Shown here piece by piece: positions 6,733-12,711 of a stretch of DNA of 12,711 nt. Source of the DNA: JANMDU01 sp031376455 (GTDB taxonomy: Bacteria; Pseudomonadota; Gammaproteobacteria; Burkholderiales; Burkholderiaceae_C). The stretch covers positions 1 through 12,711 of the forward strand of contig JANMDU010000029.1 in the NCBI GenBank assembly GCA_031376455.1, read 5' to 3'. The notes beneath the pieces are model-generated. The model had not been told where the DNA came from. It ran no database searches and saw only the letters and a list, made by a program, of their open reading frames with translations. A program made the translations under genes and the position numbers. How positions within the stretch are numbered: the stretch's first letter is position 1; the number at the start of each line of letters is the position of its first letter.

Positions 6733-8046
6733 ATGAATGAGGCCAAGCTCTATCAACACCGCATCGGCCTGATTTATCTGCCCATCGGTGCCTTGGGCAT
6801 TGTTGCTTTTTTACTGCTTTCATCCATCTGGTTGCCTTTACCCCCGAGTGAGATCACCATCAGCACAGGGCGGCTAGGTGGCATGTATCAAGAGCATGCA
6901 GGGGCATATCGCGCTTTGCTGCAACAGCGCGGCATTAAGCTCCTCATTCGCGATTCGGCGGGCACGGGTGAGAATTTAAAACGTATCAAAAGCACAGAAA
7001 GTAATGTTCATGTTGCTTTTGCGCAAGGTGGCTATGTGCTCGGCGAGCCATCAGACGCAAACGCTGTGAGCATTCAAACCTTGGCGCAAGTGGATATTGA
7101 GCCCATTTGGGTGTTTAGCAGATTTCGCGATGTTGATTCGCTGTTGCGGCTTCAGGGCCAAAAGGTAGCCATCGGCCAAAGCGGAAGTGGCAGCCGCGCT
7201 GTTGCATTGAAGTTGCTGAACCAAGTGCGGCTTGAAGCCAAAGACTTGCTAGAGGCAGAAGTTGCTGGCATGGACACCTTAGTCGCACTGCGCGAAGGAA
7301 GACTCGACGCAACAATTTTCGTAGCGTCTGTCAATGCGCCCTTGGTTCAGGCCTTGCTCAACACACCCAACATCTACCTCGCGCAGCTCAAGCGCAGCGC
7401 TGCATTATCAGAACGGATGTCTTACTTAGATGCCCGCTTTGCTGCTGCCGGCAGCTTAAGCGCCGGCCGCTTGCAGCCAACGCAAGACATGGTGTTGCTC
7501 AGTACATTCGCTAGCGTTTTGGTACGAGAAGATGTGCATCCGATGATCAAACGTGCGCTGATGCATGTGCTCATGCAACACCACGCAGCAGCCGGACCCC
7601 TGCATCGCGCCAATGAGTTTCCAAATCTTAAGCGCTTAGAGTTTCCAAGCGCGCTGCAATCGCGCGAAGTTCTCAGCGCCGGCCTGCCATGGGTTGAACA
7701 AAAATTGCCGGTGCAAGCCGCACAGTGGTTGTATCGCCTGCTCATGATCGGCCTGCCCTTGGCTGTTTTGGCGTGGATGATTTGCAAAGCTTTGCCTGGC
7801 TATTTGATTTGGAGGATCGATAGCCGCATTAACCGTTGGTATGGTGAGCTGAAATTCATCGAAAACGATTTAAGCCATGTCGACCCTAGCGGCCTAGAAA
7901 TCGCTCAGTTTCGCGCTCGCCTGCGGAAAATCACCGACAGAGCGACCACAACGCCGATGCCTAAACGCTATATGCAGCGCCTCTTCTTGCTGCGTCAGCA
8001 TGTGGCATTGGTGCAAAACAAAATACTCAGTCGCACAGGCCGATGA
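6733..8046 (+). CDS. Membrane-anchored TAXI-type TRAP solute-binding protein, paralogue 1
   Basis: A 437-residue protein with an N-terminal membrane segment (about 12-36), a periplasmic TAXI-like binding domain (about 40-315), a second membrane segment (about 333-354) and a C-terminal cytoplasmic part of about 80 residues. The binding domain begins ITISTGRLGGMYQEHAGAYR (41-60), a divergent form of the glycine-rich TAXI opening. It continues with EPIWVFSR (123-130) and GQKVAIGQSGSGSR (142-155), typical of periplasmic binding folds. TAXI proteins normally deliver ligands to TRAP permeases, but no permease gene lies in the window. The C-terminal part carries RWYGELKFIE (368-377), almost identical in the next gene. 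The ligand is unknown and a sensing role is possible. The ATG at 6733 lacks a Shine-Dalgarno sequence. The next gene starts 16 bases after the stop. Confidence 0.8.
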   Translation: MNEAKLYQHRIGLIYLPIGALGIVAFLLLSSIWLPLPPSEITISTGRLGGMYQEHAGAYRALLQQRGIKLLIRDSAGTGENLKRIKSTESNVHVAFAQGGYVLGEPSDANAVSIQTLAQVDIEPIWVFSRFRDVDSLLRLQGQKVAIGQSGSGSRAVALKLLNQVRLEAKDLLEAEVAGMDTLVALREGRLDATIFVASVNAPLVQALLNTPNIYLAQLKRSAALSERMSYLDARFAAAGSLSAGRLQPTQDMVLLSTFASVLVREDVHPMIKRALMHVLMQHHAAAGPLHRANEFPNLKRLEFPSALQSREVLSAGLPWVEQKLPVQAAQWLYRLLMIGLPLAVLAWMICKALPGYLIWRIDSRINRWYGELKFIENDLSHVDPSGLEIAQFRARLRKITDRATTTPMPKRYMQRLFLLRQHVALVQNKILSRTGR

Positions 8047-8062
8047 AGCAGATGAAGCAGAT
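8043..8062 (+). repeat. Nine-base tandem duplication at a gene junction
   Basis: GATGAAGCA occurs twice in a row, followed by GAT, directly before the ATG of the second TAXI-like gene. The first unit contains the TGA stop of the first gene. The second supplies GAAG as a ribosome-binding site at good spacing. The duplication may set the distance between stop and start, and so the translational coupling. Confidence 0.6.
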
Positions 8063-9376
8063 ATGGCCATTCCTATGAAGCTAGAGCTGCTCTTTCGTTC
8101 GCGTTGGGGGCTGTTTTATATGCCGATACTGCTCGTTGCTGCAACGCTGCTTTGGTTGTCTTTGACCAACTGGTTGCCTTTGCCGCCCAAGGTGCTGACC
8201 ATCGGCGCTGGCGTGAACGGGGGCGGTTACTCTTTGCTTGCGATTGAATATCGTAAGCAGTTAGAGGAGATCGGTGTGCAGGTCACGATAGCCACCACAA
8301 CGCAATCACACACTGGCTTGCGCCAAGTCGATCAAAGCGAAGGGATTGATCTCGCGTTCGTCAATGGCATGAAAGCCAGCCAATCACCCTTGAAAGACTT
8401 TGTGGCGCTGGCCGTCATCGAGCGAGAACCGCTTTGGATATTTTCCCGCTTACCGACGATGACCCGTCTCAGCGAGTTACGAGGCTTGCGTATTGGTGTG
8501 CCCAACTACGATGAATTGGGCGACAGAGTCACGCAACTGGTGCTTAAACAGGCAAAATTGAGCAAAGCAGACGTGACGCTCGTGCCACTGTCTCGCGAAC
8601 AGTTGGCCAACACTTTTTTGGATGGCCAAGTTGACACCGTGATTTTGATGGGCAGTGTGCGTAACGATGTGGCTCGCAGCATGATTCGAGGTGCAGGCGT
8701 TCAACTGATTGGCTTTGATCAAGTCGGGCAGTTACTTGCACAAGAAAAAACGCTGCGCCCCTTTGTGTTGCCCCAAGGCGTGATTGAATTCCGAGGTGAT
8801 GTGCCCTCGCGTGATCTCACGATGGTGGCCGTTGACTTGCATTTGTTCAGCCGCAGCACGATGCATCCTGCCTTGCAGCGCGCGATTTTTACAGCCGCGA
8901 TGCGTATTCATGAAATCCCCAGCTTTTTGCAGCGTCCTGGCGAATTCCCGAGCGTCATTGGCTTAGATTTTCCTGTCTCACCTGTCACACTCGCTGCAGC
9001 ACGGGGTCAGCGCTCGTGGCTTGAAGAGCTGCTGCCTTACTGGTGGGCGCAAATGGCTCAGTGGATTTTGTATGCAGCGCTGCCTATTTTGTTGCTCACT
9101 GCCGCTATTTTGGCGTGGATACCCAACTGGTTCGAATGGCGCGTGCAAGCCTTACTGCAAAATTTTTACGGTGAGCTGAAATTCATTGAAACTGAGATAG
9201 ACGATGTAGCCAGCGATCGCCCCATCGTCATGCGCGAGATGCTCCAGCGCATTGACGATATAGAGCTTCGCATCATGCAAATGCAATTGCCACTCAACCA
9301 AACCGACCATTGGTATATTTTGCGCAGTCATTTGTCAGATGCTCGCGATAAGCTGCTGGGCATGCGGGCGCGCTGA
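8063..9376 (+). CDS. Membrane-anchored TAXI-type TRAP solute-binding protein, paralogue 2
   Basis: A tandem paralogue of the preceding gene, also 437 residues from the ATG at 8063. The plan is the same: membrane segment (about 17-37), WLPLPP (38-43 approximately), TAXI-like domain opening LTIGAGVNGGGYSLLAIEYR (45-64), REPLWIFSRL (121-130), EFPSVIGLDFP (294-304), second membrane segment (about 333-354) and a cytoplasmic tail with FYGELKFIE (368-376). Overall similarity to paralogue 1 is modest, so this is an old duplication. The glycine-rich opening differs between the two, suggesting different ligands. The frame stays open upstream to a GTG at 8000 inside the previous gene. The ATG at 8063 is preferred because GAAG lies five bases upstream and the product then begins just before the membrane anchor. 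The ATG at 8075 is an alternative. It is co-transcribed with paralogue 1. Confidence 0.8.
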   Translation: MAIPMKLELLFRSRWGLFYMPILLVAATLLWLSLTNWLPLPPKVLTIGAGVNGGGYSLLAIEYRKQLEEIGVQVTIATTTQSHTGLRQVDQSEGIDLAFVNGMKASQSPLKDFVALAVIEREPLWIFSRLPTMTRLSELRGLRIGVPNYDELGDRVTQLVLKQAKLSKADVTLVPLSREQLANTFLDGQVDTVILMGSVRNDVARSMIRGAGVQLIGFDQVGQLLAQEKTLRPFVLPQGVIEFRGDVPSRDLTMVAVDLHLFSRSTMHPALQRAIFTAAMRIHEIPSFLQRPGEFPSVIGLDFPVSPVTLAAARGQRSWLEELLPYWWAQMAQWILYAALPILLLTAAILAWIPNWFEWRVQALLQNFYGELKFIETEIDDVASDRPIVMREMLQRIDDIELRIMQMQLPLNQTDHWYILRSHLSDARDKLLGMRAR

Positions 9377-9420
9377 ATGTCGATGGCGAAATTCGCTTGA
9401 AACCGTGTAGAGTCAAGGGC

Positions 9421-10566
9421 ATGCCTAAGACCTCCATGCTTTCAATGCCCTCAAAAACCACATTTAAAAACATTGCCATCATCGGCGCCGGCATGGCCGG
9501 TATCACGGCGGCTCGCACGCTTGTGCAAGCGGGTCACAGCGTGACTGTTTTTGAGAAAAGCAAAGGCGTGGCTGGGCGAATGTCCACCCGGCGCACTGAG
9601 TTTGGCAGCTTTGACCATGGCGCTCAGTATTTCACCGTACGCGATGAACGCTTTCGCACCATGATGCAATGGGCGCTTGGCAACGCGCCCGAGATCGCTC
9701 GGCCATGGGCAGCCAATGCGGTGCGAGTGCTCGATGCGCAAGGCCGCACGTTAGAAGCCCCATTGCCCAGCCGCGAGCCACATTGGGTCGCACAACCGGG
9801 CATGAATGCGCTCGTTGGGTTGATGGCTGCTCCGCTGCTTGCTAAAAAACGTATTTTTAACAGCCACCAAGTGCGGTTGATCGAACGCACTGCAAACGGC
9901 AAATACAGCTTGCAATGCCATAACCCAAACGACGCGAAAGCCAAACCGATCCTCGTTGGCCGCTTTGACAGCGTCTTGCTTGCCATACCGAGCGTGCAAG
10001 CCCAGACTTTATTGAAAGACAGCTCGCTATTAAAAAATGATCACTCTACGCAGGATATACGCCGGCTACTCGCCAATTTCGCTCAAAAAATCAGTGAAGT
10101 GACCGTTTCCCCTTGCTGGACGCTCATGCTGGCTTTTCCCAATGCACTGCCCACCCGCCCCAACGCACCCACTCACCTGCTCGGCCCGCAGTGGAGCGCC
10201 GCCCGCTCCACACATCACCGCATCGCTTGGCTCGCCCGAGAAAGCTCCAAGCCCGGTCGCGGCGGCATCGAGCGCTGGACGGTGCAGGCCAGCGCCGCCT
10301 GGAGCACCGAGCATTTGGAAGACGACGCCGACCGCGCAAAAGCCAAGTTGCTCAAAGCCTTTGCCGAGATCACCAACATCCGCGCCACGCCAGCGTATGC
10401 GCAAGTTCACCGCTGGCGCTATGCCAAAACCGACAAAGCACTCGGCACTTCGCATCTCTGGGACAGAGCAACAGGCATCGGCATCTGTGGCGATTGGTGC
10501 ATCGGCCATCGCGTGGAAGATGCGTTTGCTAGCGGCTTAGAACTGGCGCTTTCTGTAGCCAAGTGA
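9421..10566 (+). CDS. NAD(P)/FAD-dependent oxidoreductase, renalase-like (COG3380 type)
   Basis: A 381-residue soluble flavoprotein. The N-terminal Rossmann motif is GAGMAGITAARTL (22-34) with Glu45 at the end of the second strand for the FAD ribose. GRMSTRR (52-58) and DHGAQYF (65-71) are hallmarks of the small renalase/amine-oxidase-like family. Near the C-terminus ATGIGICGDWC and VEDAFASGLELA close the FAD site. Bacterial renalases studied so far oxidise 2- or 6-dihydro isomers of NAD(P)H, so a cofactor-repair role is possible, but many family members have no known substrate. The frame is open to a TTG at 9397. The ATG at 9421 is preferred, but ATGs at 9436 and 9445 are also possible and the ribosome-binding site is poor. 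It lies 44 bases after the TAXI pair and 33 bases before gluQ, probably in one transcript. Confidence 0.88.
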   Translation: MPKTSMLSMPSKTTFKNIAIIGAGMAGITAARTLVQAGHSVTVFEKSKGVAGRMSTRRTEFGSFDHGAQYFTVRDERFRTMMQWALGNAPEIARPWAANAVRVLDAQGRTLEAPLPSREPHWVAQPGMNALVGLMAAPLLAKKRIFNSHQVRLIERTANGKYSLQCHNPNDAKAKPILVGRFDSVLLAIPSVQAQTLLKDSSLLKNDHSTQDIRRLLANFAQKISEVTVSPCWTLMLAFPNALPTRPNAPTHLLGPQWSAARSTHHRIAWLARESSKPGRGGIERWTVQASAAWSTEHLEDDADRAKAKLLKAFAEITNIRATPAYAQVHRWRYAKTDKALGTSHLWDRATGIGICGDWCIGHRVEDAFASGLELALSVAK

Positions 10567-10599
10567 TGCCCCGATAGGGTTGAGCTTGGCAGCAAGTCC

Positions 10600-11598
10600 A
10601 TGAGCGCATTTGCGGGTCAACGTATCGGCGCTGATTCAAGCTGTTACAGAGGTCACTATGTTGGTAGATTTGCCCCCTCCCCCACTGGCGCATTGCATGC
10701 TGGCTCACTCGTCGCTGCACTGGCCAGTTGGCTGGATGCGCGCGCGAACGGCGGCAAGTGGCTGGTTCGCATTGAAGATGTCGATACGCCGCGATGCATC
10801 CCGGGCGCTGCCGAGGAGATCCTTCGCCAGCTCGCCTCTTGTGGCTTGTTTCCAGATGAAGCGCCTGCCTACCAATCAAATCGAAGCAGCCTTTATCAAG
10901 CTGCGCTTGACCAACTCATTGAATCCGGCAGTGCCTACCCCTGCGCATGTTCACGCAAAGACATTGAAACCTCACTGGCTTTAGCCGGCGTAATGAAGCC
11001 GCCCCGCAGCGAGCTCGTCTATCCGGGCACGTGCCGCGCTGGTCTGCGTGGACGACCAGCACGGGCATGGCGCTTACATACTGGGATTTTTAAGGAAATT
11101 CGATCTCTTGCCGGCGTAGAATCTGCGCAAAGCGCTATGAATTCAGGAGTGATCAATGGATCGGGTTTGACTTGGCAAGATCGCCGCTTAGGCCAGCAAC
11201 GGCAAGATATAGCTGCTGAGGTGGGCGATTTCGTTCTCAAACGTGCCGATGGCTTGTGGGCCTACCAGCTCGCCGTGGTGGTCGATGATGCTGCGCAAGG
11301 TATCACGCACATCGTGCGAGGCGAAGATTTGGCTGACAACACAGCCCGGCAGATTCTTTTGCAAAATGCCCTGCAATACACCACGCCTAGCTACCTGCAC
11401 ACCCCGCTCGTGCTCGCTGCCGATGGCCGCAAACTCTCTAAGCAAAACGGCGCGCAGGCGCTTGAACTGACAACTCCCCAAGCCGCGCTACTAGCGTTAA
11501 ACCAAGCTGCACAGCTTTTGCAGCTGCCGCAAATACACGGCAGAACTGTTCCAGAAGCCCTCAGCGATTGGTGTTCGGCTTGGCCTTATCACTTGTGA
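10600..11598 (+). CDS. gluQ: Glutamyl-Q tRNA(Asp) synthetase, with an internal extra segment
   Basis: GluQ attaches glutamate to queuosine in the anticodon of tRNA(Asp). It is a glutamyl-tRNA synthetase catalytic core without the anticodon-binding domain. Motifs seen: FAPSPTGALHAGSL (24-37, HIGH-like), RIEDVDTPR (57-65), a zinc site with Cys115, Cys117, Tyr141 and Cys145 as in the E. coli enzyme, AYQLAVVVDDAAQGITHIVR (221-240), and KLSKQ (278-282, KMSKS-like). At 332 residues it is longer than E. coli GluQ, about 300. The excess is near 163-189, between RPARAWRL and WQDRR, where relatives have about ten residues and this protein has about 35. The DNA there matches a repeat elsewhere in the window. 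The frame is intact and the motifs are kept on both sides, so the enzyme is probably active. The ATG at 10600 is the only good start. Confidence 0.95.
   Translation: MSAFAGQRIGADSSCYRGHYVGRFAPSPTGALHAGSLVAALASWLDARANGGKWLVRIEDVDTPRCIPGAAEEILRQLASCGLFPDEAPAYQSNRSSLYQAALDQLIESGSAYPCACSRKDIETSLALAGVMKPPRSELVYPGTCRAGLRGRPARAWRLHTGIFKEIRSLAGVESAQSAMNSGVINGSGLTWQDRRLGQQRQDIAAEVGDFVLKRADGLWAYQLAVVVDDAAQGITHIVRGEDLADNTARQILLQNALQYTTPSYLHTPLVLAADGRKLSKQNGAQALELTTPQAALLALNQAAQLLQLPQIHGRTVPEALSDWCSAWPYHL
11086..11153 (+). repeat. Short dispersed repeat, copy 2 (in frame within gluQ)
   Basis: These 68 bases match 135-203 and encode about 23 extra residues of GluQ (163-185), including LAGVESAQSAMNSGVI. 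Four palindromic hexamers lie in a row: GCCGGC (11110-11115), TGCGCA (11124-11129), AGCGCT (11131-11136) and GAATTC (11139-11144). GCGC-AAA-GCGC (11125-11135) can fold as a small hairpin. In copy 1 the corresponding arms are GCGC and GTGC, which still pair through a G-U. The insertion adds no stop codon. Confidence 0.6.
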
Positions 11599-11613
11599 TT
11601 TGGCTTGTGATTT
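11592..11613 (+). repeat. Short tandem duplication across the gluQ stop
   Basis: CTTGTGATTT occurs at 11592-11601 and again at 11604-11613, a 12-base tandem unit. The first copy holds the gluQ TGA and the second repeats a TGA just downstream. It looks like a recent slippage event with no obvious function. Confidence 0.55.
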
Positions 11614-11690
11614 AGCGAGTGATGCCGCCTCTAGCTCACCCTTGGCCATCGCTTACACTTAGACACGACGCGCATTTTTGTTGATCTATC

Positions 11691-12711
11691 TTGGCCAACT
11701 CCACTTCACAACCCCCGCAGGATTCATCGGCAGCAACGCCCCTGATCCGGCCAGAGGCATTGCAAGCGCAGCGTGCGCATTTGCTGGGGACAGTGACCCT
11801 CATCACGCGACTTCCGACCGTCGCGATTTGCCTCATCAGCGCTTTGATCGGCGTCAGCATCCTCGCCTTTCTGTACTATGGCAGCTACACCCGCAGAGCG
11901 ACAGTTAATGGTCATCTTCAGCCCAGCACGGGTGTGATCCGCATCGCCGCGCCGCAAACAGGTATCGTGTTGGAAAAGAAAGTTATTGAAGGTCAAGCCG
12001 TCAACAAAGACGATGTGCTTTTTGTGCTGAGCAGCGAGCGCGCAGCGCCTGCCGGCATGGCCAGCGGCGGCTTGCAGCGCGGCATCAGCGAGCAAATCGC
12101 CCAGCGCCAGCAATCCTTACAGGCCGAAATCATGCGTTTGCAGCAAACGCAGGCGCAAGAGGCCAGCTACTTGCAGCGCCGCCAGAGCACGCTGATGGCC
12201 GAGGCGCAAACCATTGAAACCTTGATGACCCAGCAGCGACAACGCGTCGGCGCTGCAGAGGACACGCGTCAGCGCTACCAAGGTTTGGTTGAAAAAGATT
12301 ACATCGCTCGGGAGCAATTGACGCAAAAGCAAAGCGAGCTTTCCGAGCAACAATCGCGCTTGCAAAGCCTCCAGCGCGATCTGATCACCAATCAGCGCGA
12401 GCAAGCCGCTACAGCGCGCGAGATCAATGGCCTCGCCAATCGCTTCCAAGCGCAAATCGCTCAAATTGAACGAGGCATCTCCAGCGGCAAGCAGGAGCTT
12501 GCTGAAGTACAAACGCGTGCCAATGTGGTCATCACTGCGCCGGCTGCCGGCGTGGCCACGCTCGTTGCTACTGAAATGGGGCAAACGGTGGAGCCCGGGA
12601 AAGCGCTGATGAGCATCGTGCCCAAAGACACGCCACTACAAGCGCGCTTGTATGTGCCTAGCCGCCACATTGGCTTTGCGCGCGTAGGCGATCAAGTCTT
12701 GCTGCGCTATG
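11691..12711 (+). CDS. HlyD/CvaA-family secretion adaptor (partial, continues past the right edge)
   Basis: A periplasmic adaptor (membrane fusion protein) linking an inner-membrane ABC exporter to an outer-membrane channel. The first 340 residues are visible: a cytoplasmic N-terminus with PLIRPEALQAQRAHLLG, one membrane segment (about 43-63, ending LAFLYYGSYTRRA), the first half of a lipoyl-like domain (about 82-115, APQTGIV), a long glutamine-rich coiled coil (about 127-275) and the second lipoyl half from NVVITAPAAGV (278-288). The frame is closed upstream by a TGA at 11682-11684 and the TTG at 11691 gives the expected N-terminus. No ATG is available there and there is no clear ribosome-binding site. 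CvaA-like adaptors commonly pair with a C39-peptidase ABC transporter exporting double-glycine peptides, so such a gene may follow beyond the window, by inference. The 92-base gap after gluQ suggests a separate unit. Confidence 0.9.
   Translation, partial: MANSTSQPPQDSSAATPLIRPEALQAQRAHLLGTVTLITRLPTVAICLISALIGVSILAFLYYGSYTRRATVNGHLQPSTGVIRIAAPQTGIVLEKKVIEGQAVNKDDVLFVLSSERAAPAGMASGGLQRGISEQIAQRQQSLQAEIMRLQQTQAQEASYLQRRQSTLMAEAQTIETLMTQQRQRVGAAEDTRQRYQGLVEKDYIAREQLTQKQSELSEQQSRLQSLQRDLITNQREQAATAREINGLANRFQAQIAQIERGISSGKQELAEVQTRANVVITAPAAGVATLVATEMGQTVEPGKALMSIVPKDTPLQARLYVPSRHIGFARVGDQVLLRY

Noticed and set aside
6089..6823. Long antisense open frame of 244 codons opposite the ETF-QO 3' end
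   Set aside because: It resembles no family, lies opposite a clear gene and is explained by codon bias of the sense strand.
8000..8062. N-terminal extension of the second TAXI-like gene from a GTG at 8000
   Set aside because: It overlaps the first gene by 47 bases, encodes a tandem DEADEAD-like stretch from a duplication, and the ATG at 8063 has a better ribosome-binding site.
10066..10509. Antisense open frame of 147 codons opposite the FAD oxidoreductase
   Set aside because: The sense strand encodes recognisable FAD-binding motifs throughout, and the antisense product is low-complexity.
10975..10995. TTAGCCGGCGTA shared between gluQ (10981) and the repeat copy at 157-168
   Set aside because: Only 12 bases match and the flanks differ. 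It falls in ordinary gluQ codons, so it is probably chance.
11599..11690. Possible double-glycine precursor peptide gene upstream of the HlyD adaptor
   Set aside because: No open frame with a GG leader fits in the 92 bases.

Overview
The window looks like chromosomal DNA of a betaproteobacterium, most likely Burkholderiales and possibly near Comamonadaceae. The protein styles point that way: a monomeric NADP-isocitrate dehydrogenase, a Burkholderiales-type ETF:ubiquinone oxidoreductase, membrane-anchored TAXI-type binding proteins and GluQ. This placement is inference from recognised protein families, without a database search. No tRNA, rRNA, CRISPR array, transposase or phage gene was seen, and most of the window is ordinary housekeeping and metabolism.

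Layout. Bases 1-208 hold a possible gene tail and one copy of a short repeat. A hotdog-fold acyl-CoA thioesterase lies at 209-631 (-). A 218-base gap leads to icd (850-3093, +), which ends in a strong intrinsic terminator. Facing it is a minus-strand pair: an SDR oxidoreductase (4073-4855) followed by a DMT/EamA permease (3160-4059). Divergent from the SDR is ETF-QO (4964-6661, +), with a good promoter at 4891-4920. Two tandem paralogues of a membrane-anchored TAXI-like binding protein follow (6733-8046 and 8063-9376), both 437 residues, then a renalase-like FAD oxidoreductase (9421-10566), gluQ (10600-11598), and the first 340 residues of an HlyD/CvaA-type secretion adaptor (from 11691, running off the right edge).

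How the genes may fit together. ETF-QO passes electrons from acyl-CoA dehydrogenases via ETF to ubiquinone. The thioesterase and SDR would suit acyl-CoA metabolism and icd the TCA cycle, so 209-6661 reads as a loose carbon and fatty-acid oxidation neighbourhood. The TAXI pair has no TRAP permease beside it. The HlyD adaptor probably starts a separate export locus beyond the window.

Most unusual features: (1) gluQ carries about 25 extra codons between its zinc region and the rest of the synthetase. This segment resembles a 69-base sequence at 135-203, as if a small repeat had inserted in frame and is now translated. (2) The tandem TAXI-like proteins each have two membrane anchors and a conserved C-terminal YGELKFIE segment, without any permease. 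(3) The isocitrate dehydrogenase appears to have proline where a cofactor-phosphate-binding arginine is expected.
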